Assembly: GCA_027451265.1 (NCBI GenBank)
Contig: DAIDJT010000150.1
Location: 1-6,403, forward strand
Direction of reading: 5' to 3'
DNA from: Bacteroidales bacterium
GTDB lineage: Bacteria > Bacteroidota > Bacteroidia > Bacteroidales > VadinHA17
Length of the DNA: 6,403 bases
The translations under genes and the position numbers were made by a program. The notes beneath the pieces are model-generated. The model worked only from the letters and a program-made list of their open reading frames with translations, ran no database searches and was not told the DNA's origin. This document shows, piece after piece, positions 1-6,403 of this stretch (positions are counted from its first letter, which is position 1; every line of letters starts with the position of its first letter).

Positions 1-401
1 CGCACACCCTTGAAGAAAAGAGCGCACCCTGCTTCAGCGCCCCTTCCGGCGGCCCCACCGTGCAGCACTCATTGGTGATGATGCTGGAGCTGTGCCACCG
101 TGGCGAACTGACGCCGGAGCTGGTAGTGCGCAAAATGTGCCATAACCCGGCTATCCTCTTCGGCATCGCTGACAGGGGATTCATCAGGGAGGGATACAAG
201 GCTGACCTGGTGCTGGTTGACCCGGCCTCGCCATGGACTGTCAAAAAAGAGAACATCCTATACAAATGCGGCTGGTCACCCCTGGAGGGGACCACGTTCC
301 GCAGCAGCGTCATAACGACATTTGCAAACGGGGTGCCGGTGTTTGAAGAAGGCAGGCTGACAGGCCGCCGGGCGCCGGAGATGCTCCGTTTTACAAGATA
401 A
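1..401 (+). CDS. pyrC: Dihydroorotase, C-terminal part (5' end cut by window edge)
   Basis: The enzyme interconverts N-carbamoyl-L-aspartate and dihydroorotate, the third step of de novo pyrimidine synthesis, in the cytoplasm. About 132 residues are visible; the first full codon is at position 3 and the stop is TAA at 399-401. The visible part opens with HTLEEK, which in this family directly follows the catalytic Asp of the DHAPH motif, so the metal-binding barrel residues lie just outside the window. It continues with APSGGP and VQHSL near the substrate-binding loop, then MCHNPA, DRGFIREGYKADLVLVD and ILYKCGWSPLEGTTF. These closing motifs are typical of the amidohydrolase-family dihydroorotases of Bacteroidetes. 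The GTG at position 60 is an internal valine codon, not a start. The lipoprotein gene begins 12 bases after the stop, so the two are probably co-transcribed. Family assignment is firm; the pyrC symbol follows common usage. Confidence 0.93.
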   Translation, partial: HTLEEKSAPCFSAPSGGPTVQHSLVMMLELCHRGELTPELVVRKMCHNPAILFGIADRGFIREGYKADLVLVDPASPWTVKKENILYKCGWSPLEGTTFRSSVITTFANGVPVFEEGRLTGRRAPEMLRFTR

Positions 402-413
402 ACGGAAGGCAAG

Positions 414-1004
414 ATGAGAAGAGTCGCATTGCTTGTCATGATTGTTGCACTGGCCGCCTCCTGCGGGGATAGCAGCAAACCGGGCAAGGGACCTGCAGGC
501 CCCGGAGACAATACCGGAGCAGAAAACAGCACCGGGGCAGGTACTGGAAACCAGACTACAGCAGAATCCGGCGCCGCGTCAGCACCCGGCACAGCCACAG
601 GACTCCCCGCCGGTGCAGTGCTGATAGCAAGCGATATAGTCACCGAGGTGGTGATCAGGCCTGATCCGGAAGGTGACCCGTGGGAGGTGGAAAAGGTTGC
701 CGGCTATAAAGGCCAGACCCTTGTCGACGGTATCTTCAGCCGTATTTATGACGGCACTTTAACCGTCTATGATTATCACAGTGGTGAACCACTCACTCCC
801 GCTGACATAAAAAAGACAGAGGCTGAATTTAAGAATGACCGCTCGAAAATAGGGAAGATCTCATTCACCGAAGACTGGTATTACTTTCCGGAGGAGAACA
901 GGGTTGAGAAAAGGGCAAAGTCAGTCACTTTCGGCTATGAGCTCTACAACAACATGGGGAAGGTCTACGCATACAGGGCAGCTTTCAGGGCTGACCTGAA
1001 CTGA
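414..1004 (+). CDS. Putative lipoprotein of unknown function, with low-complexity linker
   Basis: This 196-residue protein starts with a short lipoprotein signal: Arg-Arg at residues 2-3, a hydrophobic stretch at 4-15, then AAS before Cys17, the likely lipidated residue. The -3 position is Ala rather than the usual Leu, so the lipobox is slightly off consensus. Residues 18-66 are a Gly/Ala/Thr/Ser/Pro-rich linker that would hold a domain away from the membrane. Residues 67-196 look folded, with alternating charged and aromatic segments such as IYDGTLTVYDYHSGEPLTP and ISFTEDWYYFPEENR. The order 'IYDG..YD..PLTP..., helix, ..EDWYY.., ..VTFGYELY' recalls the C-terminal part of GldN/PorN gliding and type IX secretion proteins, but only distantly, and I do not assign it. 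A purine-rich GGAAGG (404-409) sits four bases before the ATG and supports this start. The last 34 bases are duplicated downstream. The gene is convincing; the function is unknown. Confidence 0.85.
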   Translation: MRRVALLVMIVALAASCGDSSKPGKGPAGPGDNTGAENSTGAGTGNQTTAESGAASAPGTATGLPAGAVLIASDIVTEVVIRPDPEGDPWEVEKVAGYKGQTLVDGIFSRIYDGTLTVYDYHSGEPLTPADIKKTEAEFKNDRSKIGKISFTEDWYYFPEENRVEKRAKSVTFGYELYNNMGKVYAYRAAFRADLN

Positions 1005-1074
1005 AAACTGAGAACATAACCGGCCAGAACTCAGAATGGAATACAGGGCAGCTTTCAGGGCTGACCTGAACTGA
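971..1074 (+). repeat. Exact 34-bp direct repeat: 3' end of the lipoprotein gene copied into the gap
   Basis: Bases 971-1004 and 1041-1074 are identical over 34 positions, with a period of 70 bases and 36 unrelated bases between them. The first copy encodes the last eleven residues of the lipoprotein (YRAAFRADLN plus part of the preceding Ala codon) and its TGA. The second copy is shifted by one frame relative to the first, but is preceded by its own ATG at 1036-1038, giving a 12-codon reading frame (MEYRAAFRADLN, stop at 1072-1074). A stop in that frame at 1009-1011 keeps it from extending upstream. Each copy contains a 6-bp inverted repeat, TTCAGG/CCTGAA, with a 5-base loop (984-1000 and 1054-1070). 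The copies occupy most of the gap before fbp. The flanks on either side are not alike beyond very short matches. I treat the second copy as a duplication remnant, not a gene. Confidence 0.95.
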
Positions 1075-1101
1075 CAAAAAGGTAACCAAAACTCTTTCAG
1101 T

Positions 1102-2106
1102 ATGTCAAGTTACGATATCACCAGCCTGAATGACTTCATCATCCGGAAACAGAAAGATTTTCCATATGCCACCGGCGAACTCTCCAACCTTCTTCACCAC
1201 ATAGGCACCGCGGCCAAGATGGTAAATGCCAAGATTCGCAAGGCAGGTCTGGTTGAGATCCTCGGCAAGGCCGGAGCCGAGAATCCCCAGGGTGAACAGC
1301 AGCAGAAGCTTGACCGGTATTCTGATGAAGTTTTCATCGATGCGCTCAAATCGTCAGGCCAGTGTGCAGGAATAGCTTCGGAAGAAAACCAGAACGAGGT
1401 TGTTTTCACCGGTGAGTTTGCCGGCAGGGGCAAATATGTTGTTTGCATGGATCCCCTTGACGGCTCATCAAACATCGATGTCAATGTATCGGTCGGATCA
1501 ATTTTCTCAATTTACCGGCGGGTCACCGAACGGGAAGAAGAGGTTTCGATTGTTGATTTCCTCCAGGAGGGGAGCAAACAGGTTGCTGCCGGTTATGTCA
1601 TCTACGGTTCGTCAACAATGCTGGTCTACACCACGGGCAACGGGGTCAACGGTTTCACCCTTGACCCTACAATAGGAGAGTTCTGTCTCTCGCACCCCAA
1701 CATGAAAACGCCTGAGACGGGCAGAATTTATTCAGTAAATGAAGGCAACTACATAAGGTTCCCTGACGGCGTTAAGAAATACATCAAATACTGCCAGGAG
1801 AATGACCCTCCAACCAACCGGCCTTATATCTCCAGGTATATCGGCTCCCTGGTCTCGGATGTACACCGCAATATCCTGACCGGCGGCATCTTCCTTTATC
1901 CTCCGTCAATCAGTTACCCTTCGGGGAAGCTGAGGCTTGTTTACGAATGCAATCCTATCTCGTTCATTATCGAGCAGGCCGGAGGGGTTGCCACCGACGG
2001 CACGGGGAGGATCATGTCACTTAAGCCGGAAAGCCTGCATCAGCGGACACCCTTCTACTGCGGTTCTCCTGACATGATCAGGAAGCTTGTGGGCATGTGC
2101 TGCTGA
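1102..2106 (+). CDS. fbp: Fructose-1,6-bisphosphatase, class I
   Basis: This cytoplasmic enzyme hydrolyses fructose 1,6-bisphosphate to fructose 6-phosphate and phosphate, the controlled step of gluconeogenesis. The 334 residues match the usual class I length. Metal-site motifs are present: ASEEN (92-96), DPLDGSSN (117-124) and Tyr281-Glu282 in KLRLVYECNP. Substrate-site residues also match the mammalian enzyme: Asn213, Arg245-Tyr246 in RYIGSLVSDVHRN, Tyr266 and Lys276; HQRTP at 313-317 is the usual C-terminal signature. The N-terminal TGEL (24-27), Lys111-Tyr112 and Arg139 correspond to AMP-site residues of the mammalian protein, so AMP inhibition is plausible, though this is inference. The protein ends in two adjacent cysteines. 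The ATG at 1102 gives a normal N-terminus; no clear Shine-Dalgarno or Bacteroidetes promoter precedes it, so transcription may read in from the lipoprotein gene 97 bases upstream. The following gap separates it from mfd. Confidence 0.98.
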   Translation: MSSYDITSLNDFIIRKQKDFPYATGELSNLLHHIGTAAKMVNAKIRKAGLVEILGKAGAENPQGEQQQKLDRYSDEVFIDALKSSGQCAGIASEENQNEVVFTGEFAGRGKYVVCMDPLDGSSNIDVNVSVGSIFSIYRRVTEREEEVSIVDFLQEGSKQVAAGYVIYGSSTMLVYTTGNGVNGFTLDPTIGEFCLSHPNMKTPETGRIYSVNEGNYIRFPDGVKKYIKYCQENDPPTNRPYISRYIGSLVSDVHRNILTGGIFLYPPSISYPSGKLRLVYECNPISFIIEQAGGVATDGTGRIMSLKPESLHQRTPFYCGSPDMIRKLVGMCC

Positions 2107-2123
2107 TGAAGCCTGCAGCCTGC

Positions 2124-2143
2124 CAGGTTTATTATGAAGCCTG
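2124..2143 (+). other. Possible stem-loop just after fbp
   Basis: CAGGTTT (2124-2130) can pair with AAGCCTG (2137-2143) through seven pairs, one of them G-U, around a six-base loop. It begins 18 bases after the fbp stop. No T-run follows directly (TTTTT occurs at 2163-2167, about 20 bases on), so it is a poor match to a standard intrinsic terminator. It may help end or protect the fbp transcript, or be chance. The decamer ATGAAGCCTG occurs at 2106-2115 and again at 2134-2143, so the right arm of this stem is part of a small direct repeat. Confidence 0.25.
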
Positions 2144-2169
2144 TACAGCAGCCGGCCTGAATGTTTTTC

Positions 2170-2201
2170 CACTGAAAGAGAGTCTCATTCTCTTTGCGGT
2201 G
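2170..2201 (+). other. Inverted repeat overlapping the -33 element of the mfd promoter
   Basis: AAAGAGA (2175-2181) and TCTCTTT (2189-2195) form a perfect 7-bp inverted repeat around a seven-base spacer. Three more pairs (CAC 2170-2172 with GTG 2199-2201) extend it across a small internal loop. The right arm includes most of the TTTG at 2193-2196, the proposed -33 element for mfd. It could be a binding site for a dimeric regulator, or a hairpin in the tail of the fbp transcript. No T-run follows the hairpin, which argues against an intrinsic terminator. The repeat is directly visible; its role is inference. Confidence 0.4.
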
Positions 2202-2223
2202 AACGCCGTCTTTGCTAATTTTG
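2193..2223 (+). promoter_or_regulatory. Putative Bacteroidetes-type promoter for mfd
   Basis: TTTG at 2193-2196 is followed after 19 bases by TAATTTTG at 2216-2223. These match the known Bacteroidetes primary sigma consensus, a -33 TTTG and a -7 TAnnTTTG at about this spacing. Transcription would start near 2227-2230, giving a 5' leader of roughly 12-15 bases before the ATG at 2242. The site lies in the only gap between fbp and mfd, where a promoter would be expected, and it rules against the TTG at 2212 as the mfd start because that codon would lie inside the promoter. The match is by eye and has no experimental support. Confidence 0.5.
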
Positions 2224-2241
2224 CCCCCGCAGATAAAATCA

Positions 2242-5200
2242 ATGGCCAGCACCGTTTTCAGAGACATTTACAGGCAGCATCCCTCCTTCACCAGGCTTGA
2301 GGAGCTGCTTGCCGGTGACAGCACTGAACCCGTTACAATTCACGGGCTCACGGGCTCATCACGTTCAATAGTTATGGCCGGGGCACTGTCACAGCAGCCA
2401 ACCACCCATGTTGTGCTTCTCCCTGAAAAGGAAGATGCAGCCTATTTCTACAATGACCTCACCTCATTGTTGGGTGATGACAACATCTTTTTCTTCCCGG
2501 GAACATACAAACGGTCAGTGATGTATGACCAGACTGAGCCCGCAAACATCATCCTCAGGGCAGAGGTGCTCAATTTCCTGAGTTCTGGTAAGAGGAAATG
2601 CATCATAGTCACCTACCCTGAATCGGTCATGGAGAAGGTCATCAGCAAAGCCGGCCTGAAGAAAAACACCTTCTTCATAAAGAAAGGCGCAAAACTATCC
2701 ATCGAGTTCCTCGAAGAGGTTCTCCGTGAATACAATTTCCGCCGCACTGATTTCGTCTATGAGCCCGGGCAGTATTCGGTCAGGGGAAGCATTACCGACC
2801 TCTTTTCCTATTCGGCAGACAAGCCTTACAGGATAGACTTCTTCGGCGAGGAAGTTGACACCATACGGTCGTTCAATCCTGATGACCAGCTCTCCCTGCA
2901 GCTGCATGATGAGATACAGGTAATCCCTGACATTCAGTTGCTGGCATTCCAGGAGAGCGCTGACAGCTTCATCGATTTCATCCCGCCCTCTTCAATCATC
3001 TGGAGTGACAATTTTGACTACATCATTGAGAAGACTGACAACATATGGGCACAGGCCCGGAGCCGCAGCTCGAAGGGAGAGATATCTGACCGTCGTGACA
3101 TCATCATCACCGGCCGCCACCTGGAGGAGCTATGCTCACATCACCGCCGCATATATTTCGGCAGGGGGAAGCAAGACCCTGACACCGTCAACATTGAGTT
3201 CCGTACCGAGCCGCAGCCGGCCTTCAGCAAGAATTTCAGCCTGCTTACATCAAAGCTTGTCTCGAACGTGCAGGAGGGATACCGCAACTTTATCATTTCC
3301 GAGAGTGATGTCCAGGAGCAGCGCCTGAAGGAAATTTTTGAGGAGACTGACCCGGCAGTTCAGTTCACCCCCCTCCTGCTCAACCTTCACCAGGGCTTTG
3401 CCGATCTTGACCTGAGGATAGCGGTTTACACTGACCACCAGATCTTTGACCGTTATCACAAGTTCCGCATCAGGGGCTTCTTCACCCGCCGTGACAGCAT
3501 GACTGTCAGGGAGCTGACTGACCTCAATCCTGGTGACTATGTGGTTCATTCTGACCACGGCATCGGCCGCTTCGGCGGGCTGGAGAAGATTGAGGTCAAC
3601 GGCCGCATGCAGGAGGCCATCAAGCTGGTTTTCAAGGACAATGACATCCTGTACGTAGGCATCCACGCACTGCACCGCATCTCAAAGTACAAGGGCAAGG
3701 ATGACACCCCTCCGCGCATCAGCAAGCTGGGCACCGGGGCCTGGCAGAAGATGAAGCAGGCAACGAAAAAGAAGGTGAAGGACATCGCGCGTGACCTTAT
3801 CCTTCTTTACGCAAAGCGAAAAGCCTCCGGCGGGTTCTCTTACTCACCCGACTCATACCTTCAGCGGGAGCTGGAGGCGTCATTCATCTGGGAGGATACA
3901 CCTGACCAGCTTTCAAGCACCGTAGCCGTCAAGGAAGATATGGAGGCCCCGGTGCCCATGGACCGTCTCATATGCGGGGATGTGGGTTTCGGCAAGACCG
4001 AGATTGCCATCAGGGCAGCATTCAAGGCAGCCGCTGACGGGAAACAGACTGCAGTGCTCGTACCCACCACAATACTTGCGCTTCAGCATTACAAAACATT
4101 TTCCTCGCGCCTCGAAAACTTCCCATGCAAGGTTGATTACATAAGCAGGCACCGTAAACCCGCGGAACAGAAGAAGATACTCAAGCAACTTTCCGACGGC
4201 GAGATTGACATCATAGTCGGAACCCACAAGCTCACCGGCAAAGAAGTGAAGTTCAAGGACCTGGGTCTTCTCGTCATTGATGAGGAGCAGCGTTTCGGCG
4301 TAGCCGCAAAGGAGAGACTCAAGACGCTCAGGGCCGGCGTTGACACCCTGACACTTACAGCCACACCCATACCGCGGACGCTTCAGTTTTCACTCATGGG
4401 AGCCCGTGACCTGTCGGTGATAAGCACGGCTCCGCCAAACCGGATGCCCATCATCACCGAACTGCACGGATTCAACGAGGATATTATCCGCGAGGGGATA
4501 GTTTACGAGGTGAGCCGAAACGGGCAGGTCTTCTTCATAAACAACAGGATAGAAAATATTATGGAGGTGAAGGCCTCCCTGCTGCATTTTTGCCCTGAAA
4601 TAAAGATTGCCGTGGTGCACGGCCGCATGGAGGGCGATGAGATTGAGAACGTCATGTCTGACTTCATCAGGGGTGATTATGACGTGCTGCTGGCGACAAC
4701 CATTATTGAATCAGGGCTGGATATCCCCAATGCCAATACAATCTTCATCAATGATGCCCATAACTTCGGCCTGTCGGAACTTCATCAGCTGCGCGGGAGG
4801 GTAGGCCGTTCAAACAGGAAGGCTTTCTGTTACCTGCTCACTCCTCCGCTTTCTGTTCTCACCGGTGACGCCAGGCGGAGGCTCAGGGCCATAGAGGAAA
4901 ACTACGAGCTGGGAAGCGGGTTCAACATTGCATTGCAGGACCTTGACATCCGTGGTGCAGGAAATCTGCTGGGAGGCGAGCAGAGCGGCTTTATTGCCGA
5001 CGTGGGCTATGAAACCTACCAGAAGATTCTTGACGAAGCTGTCAGGGAGCTGAAGGACGAGGAGTTTGGCGGCCTGTTCCCCGGACCGGCGGAGAAGAAG
5101 GAGCACACAGCTGAAGAGAGGCCGAAGCAGTTTGTTGAGGATGTCACGGTGGAGACCGACCTCGAGATAATGTTCCCTGATGATTATGTCTCAAACATTC

Positions 5201-5619
5201 CGGAGCGCATCAGGCTTTACAAGGAGCTAAATGAGTTAAGGGATGAGGCAGGGCTGAAAGCCTATGAATCACATCTCACAGACCGTTTCGGACCGCCCCC
5301 GCCCCCGGCGCTCGCCCTGCTTCAGCTTGTCAGGCTCAAATGGGTGGCGGCAAAAACCGGAATTGAAAAAGTAATTCTTAAAAATAACACTCTGATTGCT
5401 AACTTTGTGACAGACCAGTCGTCACAGTTCTACCGCTCACAACTATTCGTGTCGGTAATGAACTATGTCAACAGGAGACAGGGTAATATGTCAATGAAGC
5501 AGAATAATAACAAGCTGAGCCTGACGGTACGGGGTGTGACCTCGGTAGTGCAGGCCATTGATCTTTTTACCGCCATACTTACATGGCATGAATCGACCAG
5601 GGCAACAAAGGCAAACTAA
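2242..5619 (+). CDS. mfd: Transcription-repair coupling factor Mfd
   Basis: Mfd is an ATP-driven DNA translocase that pushes stalled RNA polymerase off DNA lesions and recruits UvrA for nucleotide excision repair. The ATG at 2242 gives 1125 residues, a normal family length. The open frame extends to a TTG at 2212, but those ten extra residues overlap the putative promoter. Numbering from the ATG: a UvrB-like N-terminal module fills about the first 350 residues, with a degenerate nucleotide-binding region at GLTGSS (35-40). The polymerase-interacting, CarD-like domain follows at about 430-485 (LNPGDYVVHSDHGIGRFGG). The RecG-like motor then has ETPDQ-like EDTPDQ (551-556), Walker A GDVGFGKTE (579-587), Walker B DEEQ (680-683), TATPIPRT (706-713) and RGRVGRS (851-857). 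The TRCF C-terminal domain spans about 975-1075. A run of five prolines (1018-1022) is odd. CoaX follows after three bases, suggesting one transcript. Confidence 0.98.
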   Translation: MASTVFRDIYRQHPSFTRLEELLAGDSTEPVTIHGLTGSSRSIVMAGALSQQPTTHVVLLPEKEDAAYFYNDLTSLLGDDNIFFFPGTYKRSVMYDQTEPANIILRAEVLNFLSSGKRKCIIVTYPESVMEKVISKAGLKKNTFFIKKGAKLSIEFLEEVLREYNFRRTDFVYEPGQYSVRGSITDLFSYSADKPYRIDFFGEEVDTIRSFNPDDQLSLQLHDEIQVIPDIQLLAFQESADSFIDFIPPSSIIWSDNFDYIIEKTDNIWAQARSRSSKGEISDRRDIIITGRHLEELCSHHRRIYFGRGKQDPDTVNIEFRTEPQPAFSKNFSLLTSKLVSNVQEGYRNFIISESDVQEQRLKEIFEETDPAVQFTPLLLNLHQGFADLDLRIAVYTDHQIFDRYHKFRIRGFFTRRDSMTVRELTDLNPGDYVVHSDHGIGRFGGLEKIEVNGRMQEAIKLVFKDNDILYVGIHALHRISKYKGKDDTPPRISKLGTGAWQKMKQATKKKVKDIARDLILLYAKRKASGGFSYSPDSYLQRELEASFIWEDTPDQLSSTVAVKEDMEAPVPMDRLICGDVGFGKTEIAIRAAFKAAADGKQTAVLVPTTILALQHYKTFSSRLENFPCKVDYISRHRKPAEQKKILKQLSDGEIDIIVGTHKLTGKEVKFKDLGLLVIDEEQRFGVAAKERLKTLRAGVDTLTLTATPIPRTLQFSLMGARDLSVISTAPPNRMPIITELHGFNEDIIREGIVYEVSRNGQVFFINNRIENIMEVKASLLHFCPEIKIAVVHGRMEGDEIENVMSDFIRGDYDVLLATTIIESGLDIPNANTIFINDAHNFGLSELHQLRGRVGRSNRKAFCYLLTPPLSVLTGDARRRLRAIEENYELGSGFNIALQDLDIRGAGNLLGGEQSGFIADVGYETYQKILDEAVRELKDEEFGGLFPGPAEKKEHTAEERPKQFVEDVTVETDLEIMFPDDYVSNIPERIRLYKELNELRDEAGLKAYESHLTDRFGPPPPPALALLQLVRLKWVAAKTGIEKVILKNNTLIANFVTDQSSQFYRSQLFVSVMNYVNRRQGNMSMKQNNNKLSLTVRGVTSVVQAIDLFTAILTWHESTRATKAN

Positions 5620-5622
5620 CTG

Positions 5623-6342
5623 ATGAACCTGATCATAGATATCGGAAACACTTCAGTCAAGGCTGCACTGGTCAGCAGCGGAGTGATCATAAGCCAGGAA
5701 CGGTTCAGCAATGCCGATCCGGAGCTTCTGGGCATGTTCACCGGTCGCCGCAGGATTGCAGGTGCAATTGTATCAAGCGTAGGCACTGATCCTTCCGTGT
5801 TGCTGGCCTGGTTAAGCACCAGGGCAGGGAGAGTACATAACCTGACAGCACGGTCAAAATATCCGTTCGTCATTGACTATGATACTCCCGAGACCCTGGG
5901 TACAGACCGTCTGGCCGCTGCTGCCGGGGCCGTTCATCATCATCCCGGTGCTGACCTGCTTGTCATTGATGCAGGCAGTGCCCTCACCATAGACCAGGTA
6001 ACCGGCGCGACATACAGGGGTGGCAGCATCTCTCCGGGGCTGTCAATGAGGTTCCGGGCACTGCATGAGTTTACAGGAAGGCTGCCCCTGGTGACAAAGA
6101 GAAGCGGGTACACCTTCCCGGGCAAGACAACCGAGGATGCTATTGCCGGAGGCGTTATTACAGGCCTGGCATATGAAATAATTGAGTATATTCGCACATT
6201 CGAGGAAAAACATCATAATCACGTTGCGGTCATCACGGGCGGCGATGGCGGGATCATTACCCCGCTTGCAGGAGGCAGGTTGCTTCATTACCCTGACCTG
6301 GTGACCGAGGGATTGAATCTTTTACTGGAAACAAATGTATAA
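5623..6342 (+). CDS. coaX: Type III pantothenate kinase
   Basis: CoaX phosphorylates pantothenate to 4'-phosphopantothenate with ATP, the first step of coenzyme A synthesis, in the cytoplasm. Type III enzymes belong to the ASKHA fold and, unlike type I, are generally not inhibited by coenzyme A. The 239 residues are slightly short of the common 240-260. Motifs in order are DIGNTSVK (6-13, phosphate-binding), TLGTDR (91-96, with Asp95 as the likely catalytic base), DAGSALTID (116-124), GGSISPGLSMRFRALHEFTGRLP (133-155, pantothenate side and dimer contact), KTTEDAIAGG (168-177) and ITGGDGG (204-210). The ATG lies three bases after the mfd stop and has no Shine-Dalgarno of its own, so coupled translation from mfd is likely. 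The final eight bases overlap the next gene's start. Identification is firm. Confidence 0.96.
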   Translation: MNLIIDIGNTSVKAALVSSGVIISQERFSNADPELLGMFTGRRRIAGAIVSSVGTDPSVLLAWLSTRAGRVHNLTARSKYPFVIDYDTPETLGTDRLAAAAGAVHHHPGADLLVIDAGSALTIDQVTGATYRGGSISPGLSMRFRALHEFTGRLPLVTKRSGYTFPGKTTEDAIAGGVITGLAYEIIEYIRTFEEKHHNHVAVITGGDGGIITPLAGGRLLHYPDLVTEGLNLLLETNV

Positions 6343-6403
6343 GAACAATAAAGCGCTTCTGATATGTCTTCTTGCACTCCTGGCTACGGGAGCAGCAGGT
6401 CAG
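6335..6403 (+). CDS. Start of a secreted or outer-membrane protein gene (cut by window edge)
   Basis: An open frame begins at ATG 6335-6337, inside the last codons of coaX and offset by one base from its frame, and stays open for all 23 codons to the window end. The peptide has Tyr-Lys-Asn-Asn-Lys at 2-6, a hydrophobic core ALLICLLALLATGAA (7-21), then Gly-Gln, a pattern typical of Bacteroidetes Sec signal peptides cut just before Gln. There is no lipobox cysteine in the visible part; the only Cys (12) is inside the core. The eight-base overlap with coaX points to coupled translation. In Bacteroidetes, coaX is often followed by genes for envelope proteins, which fits, but the product cannot be named from this fragment. 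Confidence 0.7.
   Translation, partial: MYKNNKALLICLLALLATGAAGQ

Noticed and set aside
442..624. Pro/Gln/Ala-rich 60-codon frame inside the lipoprotein gene
   Set aside because: It is an alternate-frame reading of the low-complexity linker, with no start signal of its own.
1036..1074. Twelve-codon reading frame MEYRAAFRADLN as a small gene
   Set aside because: It is a copy of the lipoprotein tail after a chance ATG, with no ribosome-binding site; better explained as a duplication remnant.
1054..1080. Intrinsic terminator from the TTCAGG/CCTGAA hairpin
   Set aside because: The + strand has an A-run (1076-1080) after it, not T's, and the stem is only six pairs.
2212..2241. Upstream TTG start extending Mfd by ten residues
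   Set aside because: The extension overlaps the TAATTTTG promoter element, and the ATG at 2242 gives a normal family N-terminus.
3250..3675. Long open frame of 141 codons on the - strand within mfd
   Set aside because: It lies wholly inside the well-conserved mfd coding region and has no recognisable domain; a shadow frame.
5400..5407. TAACTTTG inside mfd as an internal promoter for coaX
   Set aside because: It matches TAnnTTTG, but there is no TTTG at the right distance upstream and it lies over 200 bases from coaX; an eight-base match is expected by chance.

Overview
The window looks like a chromosomal housekeeping segment from a member of the Bacteroidota, probably Bacteroidales-like. 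The evidence is the Bacteroidetes style of the dihydroorotase tail and Mfd protein, a short N-terminal lipoprotein signal, weak or absent Shine-Dalgarno sequences at most starts, and one close match to the Bacteroidetes -33/-7 promoter (TTTG, then TAnnTTTG) before mfd. Base composition is moderate, roughly half G+C by eye. All recognisable genes lie on the + strand and are closely packed. I see no RNA genes, CRISPR array, transposase or phage gene.

Layout. Positions 1-401 hold the 3' end of a dihydroorotase (pyrC, pyrimidine synthesis). A short gap leads to a 196-residue putative lipoprotein (414-1004) of unknown function. The last 34 bases of that gene, stop codon included, are repeated exactly 70 bases downstream, in the gap before the next gene. 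Next is a complete class I fructose-1,6-bisphosphatase (1102-2106, gluconeogenesis) that keeps the catalytic residues and most of the AMP-site residues known from the mammalian enzyme. A 135-base gap (2107-2241) carries two possible stem-loops and the promoter-like sequence. After it comes mfd (2242-5619, transcription-repair coupling factor), then coaX (5623-6342, type III pantothenate kinase) three bases later. The start of a secreted-protein gene (6335 onward) overlaps the end of coaX by eight bases.

How the genes fit together. There is no shared pathway: pyrimidine synthesis, gluconeogenesis, transcription-coupled repair and coenzyme A synthesis are grouped as is common for core genes. 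Spacing suggests two transcription units. One is pyrC-lipoprotein, possibly continuing into fbp. The other is mfd-coaX-secreted protein, driven from the promoter at 2193-2223. I did not find a new multi-gene system. The points most worth a second look are the 34-base duplication, the hairpin overlapping the mfd promoter, the unassigned lipoprotein, and a run of five prolines late in Mfd.
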